From Trueperella bialowiezensis (GTDB lineage: Bacteria > Actinomycetota > Actinomycetes > Actinomycetales > Actinomycetaceae), in assembly GCF_900637955.1 (NCBI RefSeq), contig NZ_LR134476.1, positions 1,488,001-1,552,000 on the forward strand: 64,000 bases of DNA, given 5' to 3'. Of this stretch, positions 18,484 through 27,966 are shown one piece after another. The notes under the pieces were generated by a model, which worked only from the letters and a program-made list of their open reading frames with translations, did no database searches and was not told the origin of the DNA. Numbering within the stretch: position 1 is the stretch's first letter; every line of letters begins with the position of its first letter. The translations under genes and the position numbers were made by a program.

Positions 18484-20076
18484 ATGACACAGCCACAGTA
18501 CGACGACACCTCCGACCAGATCGCCGTGCGCAAGGAAAAGCGCCAGCGCATGCTTGCCGAGGGGCGTGATCCGTACCCGCCCGAACTCACCGTCACGCAT
18601 GCGATTGAGCAGATTCGTGCCGGGTATGTGGTTGCCGACGGCGGGGATACGGCTGGCGACGGCGAGGCCGCGGGTAACGGCGTCGACGCGGACGTTACCG
18701 TGCTCCAGCCGGGCGATGAGCTGACCGATGTCACGGTTGCGATCGCTGGGCGCGTCATGCTGTTCCGCCCGTCGGGCAAGATCGCGTTCGTGCAGCTGCA
18801 GGCCGGTGCGGGCGAGCGTATTCAGGTGATTTTCTCGTTGGCCAACGTGGGTAAGGAAGCGTTGGACGCGCTGAAGGCCGACGTCGATCTGGGCGATCAC
18901 GTGTTCGTGGAAGGATACGTGGGTGCGTCGAAGCGCGGCGAGCTGTCCGTGTTTGCGACCAGCTGGAAGATGGCGTCGAAGGCGATTCGCCCCCTGCCGA
19001 AGACGTTCACGGCGGAAGACGGCACCGAGATGTCCCTCAACGAGGAGACCCGCGTGCGCAACCGTCACCTTGACCTCATCACGCGTGCTGACGCGCGAAA
19101 TATTGTGCGGATTCGCGCGAAGATGATGAAGTCGATCCGCAAAACGTTCGACGAGCGCGGGTATGTGGAAGTGGAAACCCCGATCCTGCAGCCGTTGCAT
19201 GGCGGCGCGGCGGCACGCCCCTTCGAAACCCACATCAACGCCTACGACCAGGATCTCTACCTGCGTATTGCCACCGAGCTTTACTTGAAGCGGGCCGTGG
19301 TTGGCGGCTTGGAGCGGGTGTACGAGATCGGCAAGAACTTCCGCAACGAGGGTGCTGATTCCACGCATTCGCCGGAGTTCTCGGCCATGGAGGCTTACCA
19401 GGCGTACGCCACCTACGAGGAGATGGCCACGCTCACTCGCGATCTGATCCAGAATGCGGCCCGCGACATTTTTGGTACGACGACGGTAACGCTCGCCGAC
19501 GGCACCGACTACGACCTCGGCGGCGAATGGACTCGTTTGGACCTGTACGAGTCCCTGTCCGAGGCCGTAGGTGAAGAGGTGACGGTGGAGACCCCGCGCG
19601 AACGCCTGGTGGAGCTCGCCGAAGCGCATGACATCCCGGTGAAGGACTACGCCGTTAACGGCAAGATCGCCGAAGACATCTGGGAAGAGCTGGTGGGCGA
19701 TCACCTGTGGGCGCCCACGTTCGTGTTCGACTTCCCGGAGGATACCTCGCCGCTCACGCGCAACCACCGCTCGAAGCCAGGGTTAACGGAGAAGTGGGAT
19801 TTGTACGTGCGAGGCGTGGAGGTCGCCACTGCCTACACCGAGCTTGCTGATCCGGTGATCCAGCGCGAGCGCCTCACCCAGCAGTCGCTGGATGCGGCGG
19901 CCGGCGACCCGGAGGCCATGCAACTCGACGAGGCCTTTATCGAGGCGATGGAGCAGGGTTTCCCGCCGTCGGGCGGCATGGGCATGGGCATCGACCGCAT
20001 GCTCATGGTGCTTACCGGTCTGGGCATTCGGGAAACCATCCTGTTCCCGTTCGTACGCCCGCAGGCCCGCAAGTAG
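18484..20076 (+). CDS. lysS: Lysyl-tRNA synthetase, class II
   Basis: LysS charges tRNA-Lys. The 530-residue protein has an N-terminal OB-fold anticodon domain (VAIAGRVMLFRPSGKIAFVQLQ), class II motif 2 (YEIGKNFRNEGADSTHSPEFSAMEAYQAY) and motif 3 (GGMGMGIDRMLMVLTGL). An Asp/Gly/Ala-rich insert of about 20 residues (VADGGDTAGDGEAAGNGVDAD) near residue 55 is unusual and lies before the OB fold. GAGGAAA lies 4 nt before the ATG. The preceding 64 bp contain a small hairpin (CCTGCGGC–GCCGCGTAGG). Confidence 0.95.
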   Translation: MTQPQYDDTSDQIAVRKEKRQRMLAEGRDPYPPELTVTHAIEQIRAGYVVADGGDTAGDGEAAGNGVDADVTVLQPGDELTDVTVAIAGRVMLFRPSGKIAFVQLQAGAGERIQVIFSLANVGKEALDALKADVDLGDHVFVEGYVGASKRGELSVFATSWKMASKAIRPLPKTFTAEDGTEMSLNEETRVRNRHLDLITRADARNIVRIRAKMMKSIRKTFDERGYVEVETPILQPLHGGAAARPFETHINAYDQDLYLRIATELYLKRAVVGGLERVYEIGKNFRNEGADSTHSPEFSAMEAYQAYATYEEMATLTRDLIQNAARDIFGTTTVTLADGTDYDLGGEWTRLDLYESLSEAVGEEVTVETPRERLVELAEAHDIPVKDYAVNGKIAEDIWEELVGDHLWAPTFVFDFPEDTSPLTRNHRSKPGLTEKWDLYVRGVEVATAYTELADPVIQRERLTQQSLDAAAGDPEAMQLDEAFIEAMEQGFPPSGGMGMGIDRMLMVLTGLGIRETILFPFVRPQARK

Positions 20077-20096
20077 CGCCGCGCGCTGAACCTTCC

Positions 20097-20184
20097 TTGC
20101 GTTCCCGGGGTACACGTTCGCTTCCCGGGGTACCAAATCCGGCGATTTGTCTACCCCCGGAACGCAACAGGTACCCCCGGAATG
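20097..20184. repeat. Two interleaved inverted repeats after lysS
   Basis: Four copies of TTCC(C/G)GGGGTA occur. Outer arm TTGCGTTCCCGGGGTA (20097-20112) pairs with 20152-20167, one mismatch. TTCCCGGGGTACC (20122-20134) pairs with 20170-20182, one mismatch. Between them AAATCcggcGATTT (20135-20148) forms its own small hairpin. Two copies point each way. Confidence 0.7.
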
Positions 20185-20220
20185 GGGAGCTCGACGCCGG
20201 CCGGCTGCACTGAACGCGAA

Positions 20221-20263
20221 AAGCCGGGTGGGGCTAGCGTTTTCGCTAGCCCCACCCGGCTTT
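20221..20263. terminator. Bidirectional intrinsic terminator between lysS and glpK
   Basis: A perfect 19-bp GC-rich stem (20221-20239 with 20244-20262) has a TTTT loop. It is flanked by AA on the left and TTT on the right, so it can serve both lysS (+) and the convergent glpK (-). Confidence 0.85.
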
Positions 20264-20292
20264 CGATAGGCCTCATGGCCGAGTAGTAAGTA

Positions 20293-21840
20293 CTACGCCT
20301 CTGCTGTGTGAGCCTTTTCGGTATCCTCATCCACCCAGTCGAATGTGCGGGTGACGGCCTTCTTCCACAGGCGCATCTGGCGGTCGCGCTCGTCGGCGTC
20401 CATCGACGGCGTCCAGCGCTTGTCTTCCTGCCAGTTCGCAATGACGTCCTGTTCGCCATCCCAGAATCCAACCGCAATACCGGCGGCGTATGCCGCACCG
20501 AGCGCGGTGGTCTCTGCAACGACGGGTCGCACCACGTCCGTGCCGAGGATGTCGGCCTGGAACTGCATGAGCGTGTCGTTGGCCGTCATGCCGCCGTCAA
20601 CGCGTAGCTCTTCGAGAGCGACGCCGGAGTCGGCATTCATTGCTTCGAGCACTTCGGCTGTCTGGAACGCCGTCGCCTCCAACACTGCGCGAGCCAGGTG
20701 ACCCTTGTTGTTGTAGCGGGTCAGGCCCACGATCGCACCGCGTGCGTCGTCCTTCCAGTAAGGCGCGAACAGGCCGGAGAAGGCCGGCACGATGTAGACG
20801 CCGCCGTTATCGGCAACGGTTCCAGCGAGCTCCTCGATCTCCGGAGCGGAGTTGATGATACCCAGCTGGTCGCGTAGCCACTGCACGAGCGATCCCGTCA
20901 CAGCGATCGAGCCCTCGAGGGCGTAGACCGTGTCCTGGTCGCCGATCTTGTAGCACACCGTGGTCAGCAGGCCATTCTTCGACGTCACGGCTTCGGTGCC
21001 CGTGTTGATGAGCATGAAGCAGCCGGTGCCGTAGGTGTTCTTCGCCATGCCCTTCTCGAAGCAGGCCTGACCGAAGGTAGCGGCCTGCTGATCGCCAAGG
21101 ATGCCGGAAATGGGCGTGTCGATGATGAGCGAGTTCTTCGAGCCGTGGCCGTAGACTTCGGACGACGAGCGAATCTCGGGCAGCATCGACATCGGGATCG
21201 TCATCGCCTCGCAGATCTCTGGGACCCATTCGAGCTTGCGCACGTCCATGAGCATGGTACGCGACGCGTTCGTCACGTCGGTCACGTGGACACCGCCGTT
21301 AACGCCGCCGGTCAGGTTCCACAGCACCCAGGTGTCCATGTTGCCGAACAGCAGATCGCCAGCTTCCGCCTTCTCGCGAGCGCCCTCCACGTTGTCGAGG
21401 ATCCACTTGACCTTCGGGCCGGAGAAGTAAGTGGACAGGCCGAGCCCGACGATGGGCTTGAAACGGTCGACCCCTTCGTCACCAGCGAGCTCGCGAACGA
21501 TCTTGTCGGTACGGGTGTCCTGCCACACGATAGCGTTGTAGACCGGTTCGCCCGTGTTCTTGTCCCAGACGACGGCGGTCTCGCGCTGGTTCGTGATGCC
21601 GACGGCGGCGAGTTCGTGGCGGTTGATGTCCGCGCGGGAGAGAGCTTCACCAACAACTACGCGAATATTGTGCGTGATCTCGACCGGGTCATGCTCGACC
21701 CAGCCCGCCTTGGGCATGATCTGTTCGTGTTCCTTCTGCCCGACAGCGATAATGTTGCCGCCGTGGTCGAAGATGATCGCACGCGAGGACGTAGTGCCCT
21801 GGTCGATCGCCATTACGTACTTCTTTTCTGGAGTCGCCAT
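20293..21840 (-). CDS. glpK: Glycerol kinase
   Basis: GlpK phosphorylates glycerol to glycerol-3-phosphate. The 515-residue protein begins with the FGGY/ASKHA phosphate loop [62 protein letters not shown] and [18 protein letters not shown] are typical. It is transcribed alone, towards lysS; no glpF is adjacent. GAAGGGAA lies about 5 nt before the ATG. Its product feeds GlpABC, encoded 2.3 kb away. Confidence 0.96.
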   Translation of the reverse strand: MATPEKKYVMAIDQGTTSSRAIIFDHGGNIIAVGQKEHEQIMPKAGWVEHDPVEITHNIRVVVGEALSRADINRHELAAVGITNQRETAVVWDKNTGEPVYNAIVWQDTRTDKIVRELAGDEGVDRFKPIVGLGLSTYFSGPKVKWILDNVEGAREKAEAGDLLFGNMDTWVLWNLTGGVNGGVHVTDVTNASRTMLMDVRKLEWVPEICEAMTIPMSMLPEIRSSSEVYGHGSKNSLIIDTPISGILGDQQAATFGQACFEKGMAKNTYGTGCFMLINTGTEAVTSKNGLLTTVCYKIGDQDTVYALEGSIAVTGSLVQWLRDQLGIINSAPEIEELAGTVADNGGVYIVPAFSGLFAPYWKDDARGAIVGLTRYNNKGHLARAVLEATAFQTAEVLEAMNADSGVALEELRVDGGMTANDTLMQFQADILGTDVVRPVVAETTALGAAYAAGIAVGFWDGEQDVIANWQEDKRWTPSMDADERDRQMRLWKKAVTRTFDWVDEDTEKAHTAEA

Positions 21841-22087
21841 TGAGTTCCCTTCTTCATTGAACGGTATGGGCGTGTTGTCCGCGCGCCGACACTGTAGTCG
21901 CTGCGCACAGCAAAACGCGCTCCCTTAACTCTCCCATAATCCACCGAAAAGTGAGCCGCGATACAGTGATGTTGCAAGAAATTTCAGCTGGTGGCGTCAC
22001 GTGTGGAGAACGTGCAGGCTGGGGTGAAAACGCGCGAATGAGCGGGCACGACGGCGGTGACGCGTGAGTGAGCAGGCACGACGGCGA
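21841..22087. other. Non-coding stretch upstream of glpK
   Basis: These 247 bp hold the glpK upstream region and no supported gene. On the minus strand an AT-richer segment near 21940-22000 includes TTATGG (a possible -10) and an 8-bp palindrome GAAATTTC at about 21980. The left-hand end near 22039-22086 is filled by a direct repeat. Confidence 0.4.
22039..22086. repeat. Direct repeat next to the stop of the uridine-kinase-like gene
   Basis: TGAGCGGGCACGACGGCG (22039-22056) recurs as TGAGCAGGCACGACGGCG (22069-22086), with one mismatch and a period of 30 bp. It ends 2 bp from the stop codon of the minus-strand gene. Confidence 0.6.
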
Positions 22088-22744
22088 TTATTCGCCCCAG
22101 CGTAGGGCAGCAAGCATCTGCGTCAGGGCTTCTTGTGCCTCGGAGTAGGACACGAGGCGGGCGCCCTTGTCGGCGAGCCGCTTGTACATGGCGGGCTCTT
22201 TACGGAAGTGTGCGATGCCGCGCCGCAACAGATTCGGCAGCGGCTTGCGGTTTTCATCAAGGTCACGCATGAGCCGGAACCAGAAGGTTTGCAATCGGGG
22301 CCGTTTGATAACGAGCGCGTCGGCAAGTATCCCTTCGGCCCGCAGGTCGTCAATAATTTCGACGGCGAAGATGCCCTCGGCGAGCACGTAACGCCGCCCG
22401 TCCATCTCAAGTGTGCGTTCACCAATCCGCCGGGAGGTGGGAATGTCGTAGACGGGCACGGTAGCCACGCCCGTCGTGCACAGGTTGCGCAGCGCGTCCA
22501 TCGCCGCGTCTTTATCCCACGTGAGTGGGGAGTCCCAGTCGACCATGCCGTGGCGGGTGGGCATGCCGGGCCGGTCGCCGTCGTAATAAAAATCGTCCAG
22601 CGACACGACGGGCAGGCCGGTACGCGAAGTGAAACGAGTTTTGCCGCTCCCGGACGCGCCCATGACGAGCACGACCCGAGCGTTGGGACGGCGCGCGGAA
22701 TGCGGCAGGTCGAACAGGCCGTCGTCGGACAGGGGAGTGGACAT
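22088..22744 (-). CDS. P-loop ATPase, uridine kinase-like
   Basis: The 218-residue protein has a Walker A motif GASGSGKT (near residue 30) followed by LDDFYYDGDRPGMP and DWDSPLTWD, a layout shared with uridine/pantothenate-type kinases. VLAEGIFAVEI resembles the uridine kinase Walker B region. The substrate cannot be read from sequence. The start is supported by a TATACT -10 box 7 nt upstream of the ATG. It follows the SMP-30 gene on the same strand with 27 bp between them. Confidence 0.75.
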   Translation of the reverse strand: MSTPLSDDGLFDLPHSARRPNARVVLVMGASGSGKTRFTSRTGLPVVSLDDFYYDGDRPGMPTRHGMVDWDSPLTWDKDAAMDALRNLCTTGVATVPVYDIPTSRRIGERTLEMDGRRYVLAEGIFAVEIIDDLRAEGILADALVIKRPRLQTFWFRLMRDLDENRKPLPNLLRRGIAHFRKEPAMYKRLADKGARLVSYSEAQEALTQMLAALRWGE

Positions 22745-22751
22745 GGTGGCA

Positions 22752-22757
22752 AGTATA
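22752..22757 (-). promoter_or_regulatory. -10 box of a leaderless promoter for the uridine-kinase-like gene
   Basis: On the minus strand TATACT is followed by 7 nt and the ATG at 22744. Confidence 0.55.
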
Positions 22758-22771
22758 TAGCCCGCAGCGCC

Positions 22772-23611
22772 CTAGCCCGCGAAAGGAACCACCGGCTTTC
22801 CGGGCACGTCGGCGCGCCCGTGGAAGATTGCGCCCTCGGTTGGTGTGGGATCGGCAAGGTTTTCCGCCGACGTCGTGACGAACACGTCGCGCCCATCCTC
22901 TCCGCCAAGTGTGACAGCCGTAACGAGACGCGCCGGGATGTCCCACTCGCCGAGAATCTCGGCGTCGGGGGAGTAGAGCCGGATCTTGCCCACCCGGTTG
23001 AGCGCCACCCACACGTTGCCCTCCGAATCGACGGTCAGCCCGTCTGGGCTTGTACCGGTGGCGTCGTGGAACGTGCGCCGGTTGGTCAGTTCGCCCTCGA
23101 CGACGTCGAACACCTCGGTTTTGCGCTGGGAGGTGTCGTGGTAGTAAGCGCGGGTGCCGTCTGGAGAAAAGTCGATGCCGTTCGACGTCGACACCGAATC
23201 GAGCACGGTACTCACCGAATAGTCCGGGGCAATCTTGTAAAGCTTGCCCGCGCCCGGACGTCGCGAATAGGACATGGAACCGGCGTACAGGTTCCCCCAC
23301 GGGTCGGTGCCACCCTCGTTCATGCGAATGTCGGGATCGTCCCACATGCGCTCGAGCGGGCGTACGGTGCCGAACGGGTCGTCGGCAAGCCCGATCCCGC
23401 GCTCCAAGCCGACGACGAAGCCGCCCCCTGCCCGCGGGCGCACAAACGCCGCCACGGGGGAACCGACGTGAAGGCGGTGAACGCTCCCGTCGTCGGACAG
23501 CGTGAGCAGGTCGCCGGCGAGCATGTCCACCCAGCGCAACCCTCCCCACTCGCGTGACCACACCGGGCCTTCGCCGTGGTATGCGACGGCGGGGGTTATT
23601 TGTTCAAACAC
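22772..23611 (-). CDS. SMP-30/gluconolactonase family protein
   Basis: The 279-residue protein fits the six-bladed SMP-30/LRE propeller family: YHGEGPVWSREWGGLRWVDMLAG at the N-terminus (metal-binding Glu), RMNEGGTDPWGNLYAG, DSVSTSNGIDFSPDGTRAYYHDT, and GTSPDGLTVDSEGNVWVAL. Members are metal-dependent lactonases for sugar acids; the substrate here is unknown. The frame extends to 23743, but GTG 23611 is preceded by AAGGAAGG about 8 nt upstream. It starts 19 nt after glpC and is probably the fourth gene of the glp operon. Confidence 0.82.
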   Translation of the reverse strand: MFEQITPAVAYHGEGPVWSREWGGLRWVDMLAGDLLTLSDDGSVHRLHVGSPVAAFVRPRAGGGFVVGLERGIGLADDPFGTVRPLERMWDDPDIRMNEGGTDPWGNLYAGSMSYSRRPGAGKLYKIAPDYSVSTVLDSVSTSNGIDFSPDGTRAYYHDTSQRKTEVFDVVEGELTNRRTFHDATGTSPDGLTVDSEGNVWVALNRVGKIRLYSPDAEILGEWDIPARLVTAVTLGGEDGRDVFVTTSAENLADPTPTEGAIFHGRADVPGKPVVPFAG

Positions 23612-23630
23612 GGGCAGCCTTCCTTTGGTC

Positions 23631-24875
23631 TTATGCTTGCCCCAATCCGAGTGACCGGTGGATGATCTCGATCGGGTGCACGGTTGTTGCGCCCGTCGAT
23701 TTGCGGATCTGCCAGCGGCACGTGTCGGTTTCACAGGCGGCAAGCTTCGGGTTCGTACGCTTGATCATATCGAATAGCGGCTTACCAACGGCTTGGGCGA
23801 CCTCGTACTTTTCTTTCTTCAGCCCGTACGTTCCGGCGATGCCGCAGCAGGCCTGCCCCGATTCGATGACGGTCAGCCCCGGGATCGCCTCCATGACGCG
23901 GATCGCCGGCTTACCAATACCCTGGCTCTTGACCTGGCAGGGCTGATGGTAGGGGATCGTGATGTTCCACGGCTTGAGATCCTCGAACGGGAATTCGCCT
24001 TCGTCCATGAGCTCGGCCAGGAACTCCGAGATTTCTACGGTGCGCGAACCCACCTCGAGCAGGTCGGGATCATCTAGGCCCATGATTTCGTGGGCTTCGT
24101 GGCGGATCATGCCCGCACACGACCCGGAGGAGGCCACGATGGTCAGATCCTTGCCCGCGGAGTTTAGCTGGTCAACGAGGGTGCGCAGCTTTTTGGCCGC
24201 CCGGCCAAACAGGCCGTTGGACTGGTGGGCGAGCCCGCAACATCCCTGCTTGGGGGCGATCACCTCGTAGCCGAGATGTTCGAGCACCTCCACGGCCGCT
24301 TTCGACGTGGCGACCTCGAAATATCCGCCGGCGCATCCGTGGAAGAACACGATGGGCCCTTTCGGGAACGGGCCGGTGCGCGTCTTTTCGTGTTCTTTGA
24401 ACCAGGACATGAAGGTGCGCGGCTGTGCCGTGGGCATCGGGGCGTCCCGGTGGATTCCGATCACCTTTTCGACGACGACGCGCACCGGCTTGGCAGCGAG
24501 CGCGGCGTTGGCGATGGGCGCGAACGGGGTCATGAGCTTGCCCTCGAGTTCGGTTTCGGGCATGAGCCGATCCCGGATCGGCATCTTGTCGGCCTTCATG
24601 ACGGCGCGCGCCTGGGCGTTGATCTCTGCGATTTTGACGCCCTGCGGGCATACGGTGGTGCAGATCGAGCAGCCGGAGCAGTAGTCGAGCGACATGTCGA
24701 CGCTCTTGCCGTCCCGGAAGCGTTCGGCCTGCGGGCCTACCCATTTCGGCCCGGAAAACAGTGGGGTGGAGCGCACTACCGGGCACTGGCTTTCGCAGAT
24801 CGTGCACTTGACGCACGCATCCAGCGAGGCCCGGGCCAGCGATGCTTTGGCATGTTCGAGTGGATTAACAGTCAT
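23631..24875 (-). CDS. glpC: Anaerobic glycerol-3-phosphate dehydrogenase, iron-sulfur subunit C
   Basis: GlpC anchors GlpAB to the membrane and passes electrons to menaquinone. The 414-residue protein has two ferredoxin-type [4Fe-4S] clusters near the N-terminus (CVKCTICESQCPV and CSGCSICTTVCPQG) and two CCG-type cysteine-rich repeats (FHGCAGGYFEV...KQGCCGLAH; ...GQACCGIAGTYG). Its ATG overlaps the glpB stop by 4 nt. Confidence 0.92.
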   Translation of the reverse strand: MTVNPLEHAKASLARASLDACVKCTICESQCPVVRSTPLFSGPKWVGPQAERFRDGKSVDMSLDYCSGCSICTTVCPQGVKIAEINAQARAVMKADKMPIRDRLMPETELEGKLMTPFAPIANAALAAKPVRVVVEKVIGIHRDAPMPTAQPRTFMSWFKEHEKTRTGPFPKGPIVFFHGCAGGYFEVATSKAAVEVLEHLGYEVIAPKQGCCGLAHQSNGLFGRAAKKLRTLVDQLNSAGKDLTIVASSGSCAGMIRHEAHEIMGLDDPDLLEVGSRTVEISEFLAELMDEGEFPFEDLKPWNITIPYHQPCQVKSQGIGKPAIRVMEAIPGLTVIESGQACCGIAGTYGLKKEKYEVAQAVGKPLFDMIKRTNPKLAACETDTCRWQIRKSTGATTVHPIEIIHRSLGLGQA

Positions 24876-26194
24876 CGTTCTTCCTTTACCTTCTGTGCGT
24901 TTGCGCTGATTGCTGCTACGGCCGCAACTGCCGAGCCAAGTGCGATTCCTTCGCCGGACTTTTCACTCCACGGGCGGGCGCCTCCAAGCAGCGATCCCAC
25001 GCAGTGCAGGTTCGTGAAGACCGGGGTGGAGCCGTTGAGCGCGAGCATGTCGTCATTGACTTTTACGCCGCATCCGAAGATATCGACGCCGTCGACAACC
25101 GCCTCGCCGGTGACCGACTTAGATTCGGGGTCTTCCGGTGGCAGGAACATGAGCGGCAGGTCGAAGACCCGTTCGCGAATCGTCCCGTAGGAGTCGCGTT
25201 CGATCGTGCCCGATTCGAGGCCGCCACCTGCATAGATGACGGCATCGACTTTCTCGGTGGTGACCCGCCCGGCACGCTGCACTTTCAGTGCGGTGATGGC
25301 GGGCACGCCGTCGCCAGTTTCGCTGCCGCGCCCCTCGCCGTCGCCAGTTTCGAAACCGACGACTTGGGCGTTCAGGCTGATGTCGATGCGCTTGGCGCGT
25401 GCCGCGTTCGTGAGCGCGTCGTTGATGCGGCGGCCGGGTATCGACGGCGGCGGCACGGGAACTTCGCCAACCGGCGCGCCCAGCTCGGCCGCGATCTCAT
25501 CGTAGGCCTCGGCCGAAAAGCCGAGGATCGCCGGCAGCAGCACCGTTTCGCCGTCGCGAACCTCGCCGCGCAGCGCCTGGACGAGGGCGTCGCGGGTGGC
25601 TGGCCCGTCAAGGCCGTCCGCGCCGTCGAGTGCCCGAGCGAACGTGGTTCCGGTCGAATCAACCTCGGGCGAACGCGGAGCCAGGCTGATCGTCGTTGCC
25701 CGCGCACTCACGCTCACGAGCGGCGAACGGGCTAGATTATCCGCAATCAGCGCCGCCGGGAAATCCCGGAACTGCTTGATACCGACCACGAGGAACTTCT
25801 TGCCCTCTTCAACAACCGCGGGAAGCATCGTCTTTTGTACGACGGCGGTGGGGCGGATCGCGCCAATCGCCGTCGGCATCAGCACGTTCTTTCCAGTGTT
25901 CTCGCCGAACAGGCCGGTGGTCTCGCGTAGCCAGTCAACGCCGCGGCGCACGTTCTCAACGCCGATCGCACCGTAGGGATGCTCGGGTTGAGCGGCGACG
26001 ACGGCGTCGATCTCCCCATAGGGATCGTCGGCCGGAAGGCCGTTTGCCCGCCATCCGTACACGTCAAGAGTGCCGGTGGACAGACCAAGGCCGCCAAGCC
26101 CGCGGGTCACGATGCTCACGCGGTGCCCGGCCTCGGCAGCCATAAGAGCGCTCGAGAGCCCTGCCAGCCCCGCGCCAATAACAATGATCTTCAT
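24872..26194 (-). CDS. glpB: Anaerobic glycerol-3-phosphate dehydrogenase, subunit B
   Basis: The 440-residue flavoprotein begins with a FAD-binding motif IVIGAGLAGLSSALMAAEAGHRVSIVTRG. The middle (TGLFGENTGKNVLMPTAIGAIRPTAVVQKTM) and C-terminal (FGCGVKVNDDMLALNG...SLLGGARPWSEKSGEGIALGSA) parts match GlpB. A Gly/Asp/Glu linker with a short repeat, ETGDGEGRGSETGDG, lies near residue 290. It is 3 nt downstream of glpA and overlaps glpC. Confidence 0.9.
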   Translation of the reverse strand: MKIIVIGAGLAGLSSALMAAEAGHRVSIVTRGLGGLGLSTGTLDVYGWRANGLPADDPYGEIDAVVAAQPEHPYGAIGVENVRRGVDWLRETTGLFGENTGKNVLMPTAIGAIRPTAVVQKTMLPAVVEEGKKFLVVGIKQFRDFPAALIADNLARSPLVSVSARATTISLAPRSPEVDSTGTTFARALDGADGLDGPATRDALVQALRGEVRDGETVLLPAILGFSAEAYDEIAAELGAPVGEVPVPPPSIPGRRINDALTNAARAKRIDISLNAQVVGFETGDGEGRGSETGDGVPAITALKVQRAGRVTTEKVDAVIYAGGGLESGTIERDSYGTIRERVFDLPLMFLPPEDPESKSVTGEAVVDGVDIFGCGVKVNDDMLALNGSTPVFTNLHCVGSLLGGARPWSEKSGEGIALGSAVAAVAAISANAQKVKEER

Positions 26195-26197
26195 GTC

Positions 26198-27847
26198 TTA
26201 AGCCTCCTTAGCCTTTACCGGCCGGCCGTGCAACAGTTCCAGATCACCGGTGGCAACCACGGCGTCCTTACCGGGTGCGGGTAGATGATCGATGTCGAGA
26301 TTGCCGGCCAAAATCCACTTATTCAGCGCGGCCTCACGCAGCTGCTCGCCGTACATGAGCGACTCCAGCCCGGAGAACCGGTTCTTCACGAACAGCCGCA
26401 GCATCGCAGACGTGCGATCGGCGTTCGCCTGCGGATCCGTGATGGTCGCCGCCTTCTTTTCGTGCATGACCCCGGCCGTGCGCATCCCGCAGAACGTGCC
26501 CTGACACGGGCCCATACCAAGCCGGGTACGACGGCGCAGGTCATCAAGATTCGCCTCCGGCTGAGCTTCCAACTGTTGCTCGAATACGGAGCGCCGCAAC
26601 AGTTCGCACTCGCACAAGATGGGATCGTCATGGCGGTGCTCTTCGGCTTCCTTCAGTCGATCGGTGATTTTGTGCGTGCGTGGTGCCCGCGGGGGAACTG
26701 GCTCGTCCGCCGTCGTGCACTCCACGAACTCGCCCATCTGGGTCAGCAGCACGTCCACAATGTTCTTCGCCATGAGCCGGTAGGTGGTCAGCTTGCCGCC
26801 GGCGATGGTGAAGAAGCCTGAGATGCCATCGCGCGTGGAGTGGTCGATGATCGACATCCCGCGCGACATGTGGCGGGTATCCGATTCGTCCACCCTGGAA
26901 TCCTTGACGAGTGGGCGTGCACCGGCCCACGCGTGTACGGCACGTGCCTTGCGGAAGCCAGGAATGAGATCCTCGCCAGAGTCGAGCATTTGCTGCACTT
27001 CGGAGGATTTGATCTCGAGGAAATCCGGGTCGTCCGCCCGCTGATCCGTAGTGCCGATGATGGACACGGTGTGGGCGGGAACGATAATGTCGCCGTCCGC
27101 GGGGTGGATGCAGCGGTTGACCACCATGTTGACCAGCCGGTGGTTCATCGCGATCATGATGCCACGCCCGGGCACCACGTCCACGCCGTGCGCCCCGGCC
27201 ATCTGCGCGATCTGGCCGGCCCACGGACCGCCTGCGTTGATGACCGCACGGCAGTTGATTTTCACCACCTCGCCGGTCTTTTCGTTCGTGCACACCACCT
27301 GCGAGACGTTCCCGTTCTCGGAGTGAATCTTCGTCACGCGGTGATAGGTGAGCACCTGCCCGCCGTATTCGCGTGCCGATTCCACACAGCCCCAGACCAT
27401 TGCCCAGCCATCAACCGAGCCGTCTTCAACGTGGAAGGCGCGCTGGATACCCGGGTTAAGCCGGGGCTCCAGCGTGAGAGCTTCCTTAATCGTCAGCTCG
27501 TGAGCCGGAACCCGTGTTTCTTGCGCCGCAGCAAGAAAGCGCGTGGAGTATTCGGGATCGTCGTTTGGGCCGACGACGAACAGGCCGCCGGTCTCTTCCA
27601 CAGAATCCGCGTGAATGCGCCGCAAAATCGCATTCTCTTCCGCGCACTCGGTGGCCGAGTGCGGGTCGGATATCACGTAGCGTCCGCCCGAATGAAGTAG
27701 GCCGTGGAAACGGCCCGAGGTTCCTTGCGCCAGATCGGCGCGTTCTACTAGCACGGTTTTAAAGCCGCGCATTGCGAGGTCGCGAAGGGCACCTGCTCCC
27801 GTTGCTCCGCCGCCAATAACAACAACATCGGTGTTAACAGTATTCAT
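26198..27847 (-). CDS. glpA: Anaerobic glycerol-3-phosphate dehydrogenase, subunit A
   Basis: GlpA oxidises sn-glycerol-3-phosphate to dihydroxyacetone phosphate. The 549-residue protein has the FAD motif VVVIGGGATGAGALRDLAMRGFKTVLVERADLAQGTSGRFHGLLHSGGRYV and a C-terminal BFD-like [2Fe-2S] region (CECELLRRSVFE ... RRTRLGMGPCQGTFCGMR). ATG 27847 follows GGAAGAAAA; the frame's upstream extension to 27952 lacks family similarity. It heads glpA-glpB-glpC-SMP-30 and is divergent from a SorC-type regulator. Confidence 0.94.
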   Translation of the reverse strand: MNTVNTDVVVIGGGATGAGALRDLAMRGFKTVLVERADLAQGTSGRFHGLLHSGGRYVISDPHSATECAEENAILRRIHADSVEETGGLFVVGPNDDPEYSTRFLAAAQETRVPAHELTIKEALTLEPRLNPGIQRAFHVEDGSVDGWAMVWGCVESAREYGGQVLTYHRVTKIHSENGNVSQVVCTNEKTGEVVKINCRAVINAGGPWAGQIAQMAGAHGVDVVPGRGIMIAMNHRLVNMVVNRCIHPADGDIIVPAHTVSIIGTTDQRADDPDFLEIKSSEVQQMLDSGEDLIPGFRKARAVHAWAGARPLVKDSRVDESDTRHMSRGMSIIDHSTRDGISGFFTIAGGKLTTYRLMAKNIVDVLLTQMGEFVECTTADEPVPPRAPRTHKITDRLKEAEEHRHDDPILCECELLRRSVFEQQLEAQPEANLDDLRRRTRLGMGPCQGTFCGMRTAGVMHEKKAATITDPQANADRTSAMLRLFVKNRFSGLESLMYGEQLREAALNKWILAGNLDIDHLPAPGKDAVVATGDLELLHGRPVKAKEA

Positions 27848-27947
27848 TTTTCTTCCGTATTCTCCCCGGAATAGACGTTTCCAATGTACGACGACGCCGC
27901 CTGCCGCGCGGCGCCTACCGCAGTCGCCAAAGGAAATTGCCCAAGCG

Positions 27948-27961
27948 TGCACGCTCGTGCA
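27948..27961. promoter_or_regulatory. Palindrome TGCACG-CT-CGTGCA between glpA and the regulator
   Basis: A perfect 6+6 bp inverted repeat with 2-bp spacer, 100 bp upstream of the glpA start. It is a candidate operator site. Confidence 0.45.
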
Positions 27962-27966
27962 ACCAA

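Noticed and set aside
22133-23557. 474-codon plus-strand ORF opposite the uridine-kinase-like and SMP-30 genes
   Set aside because: The minus-strand genes have family motifs and start signals; the plus-strand translation has no recognisable domain and crosses a gene junction.
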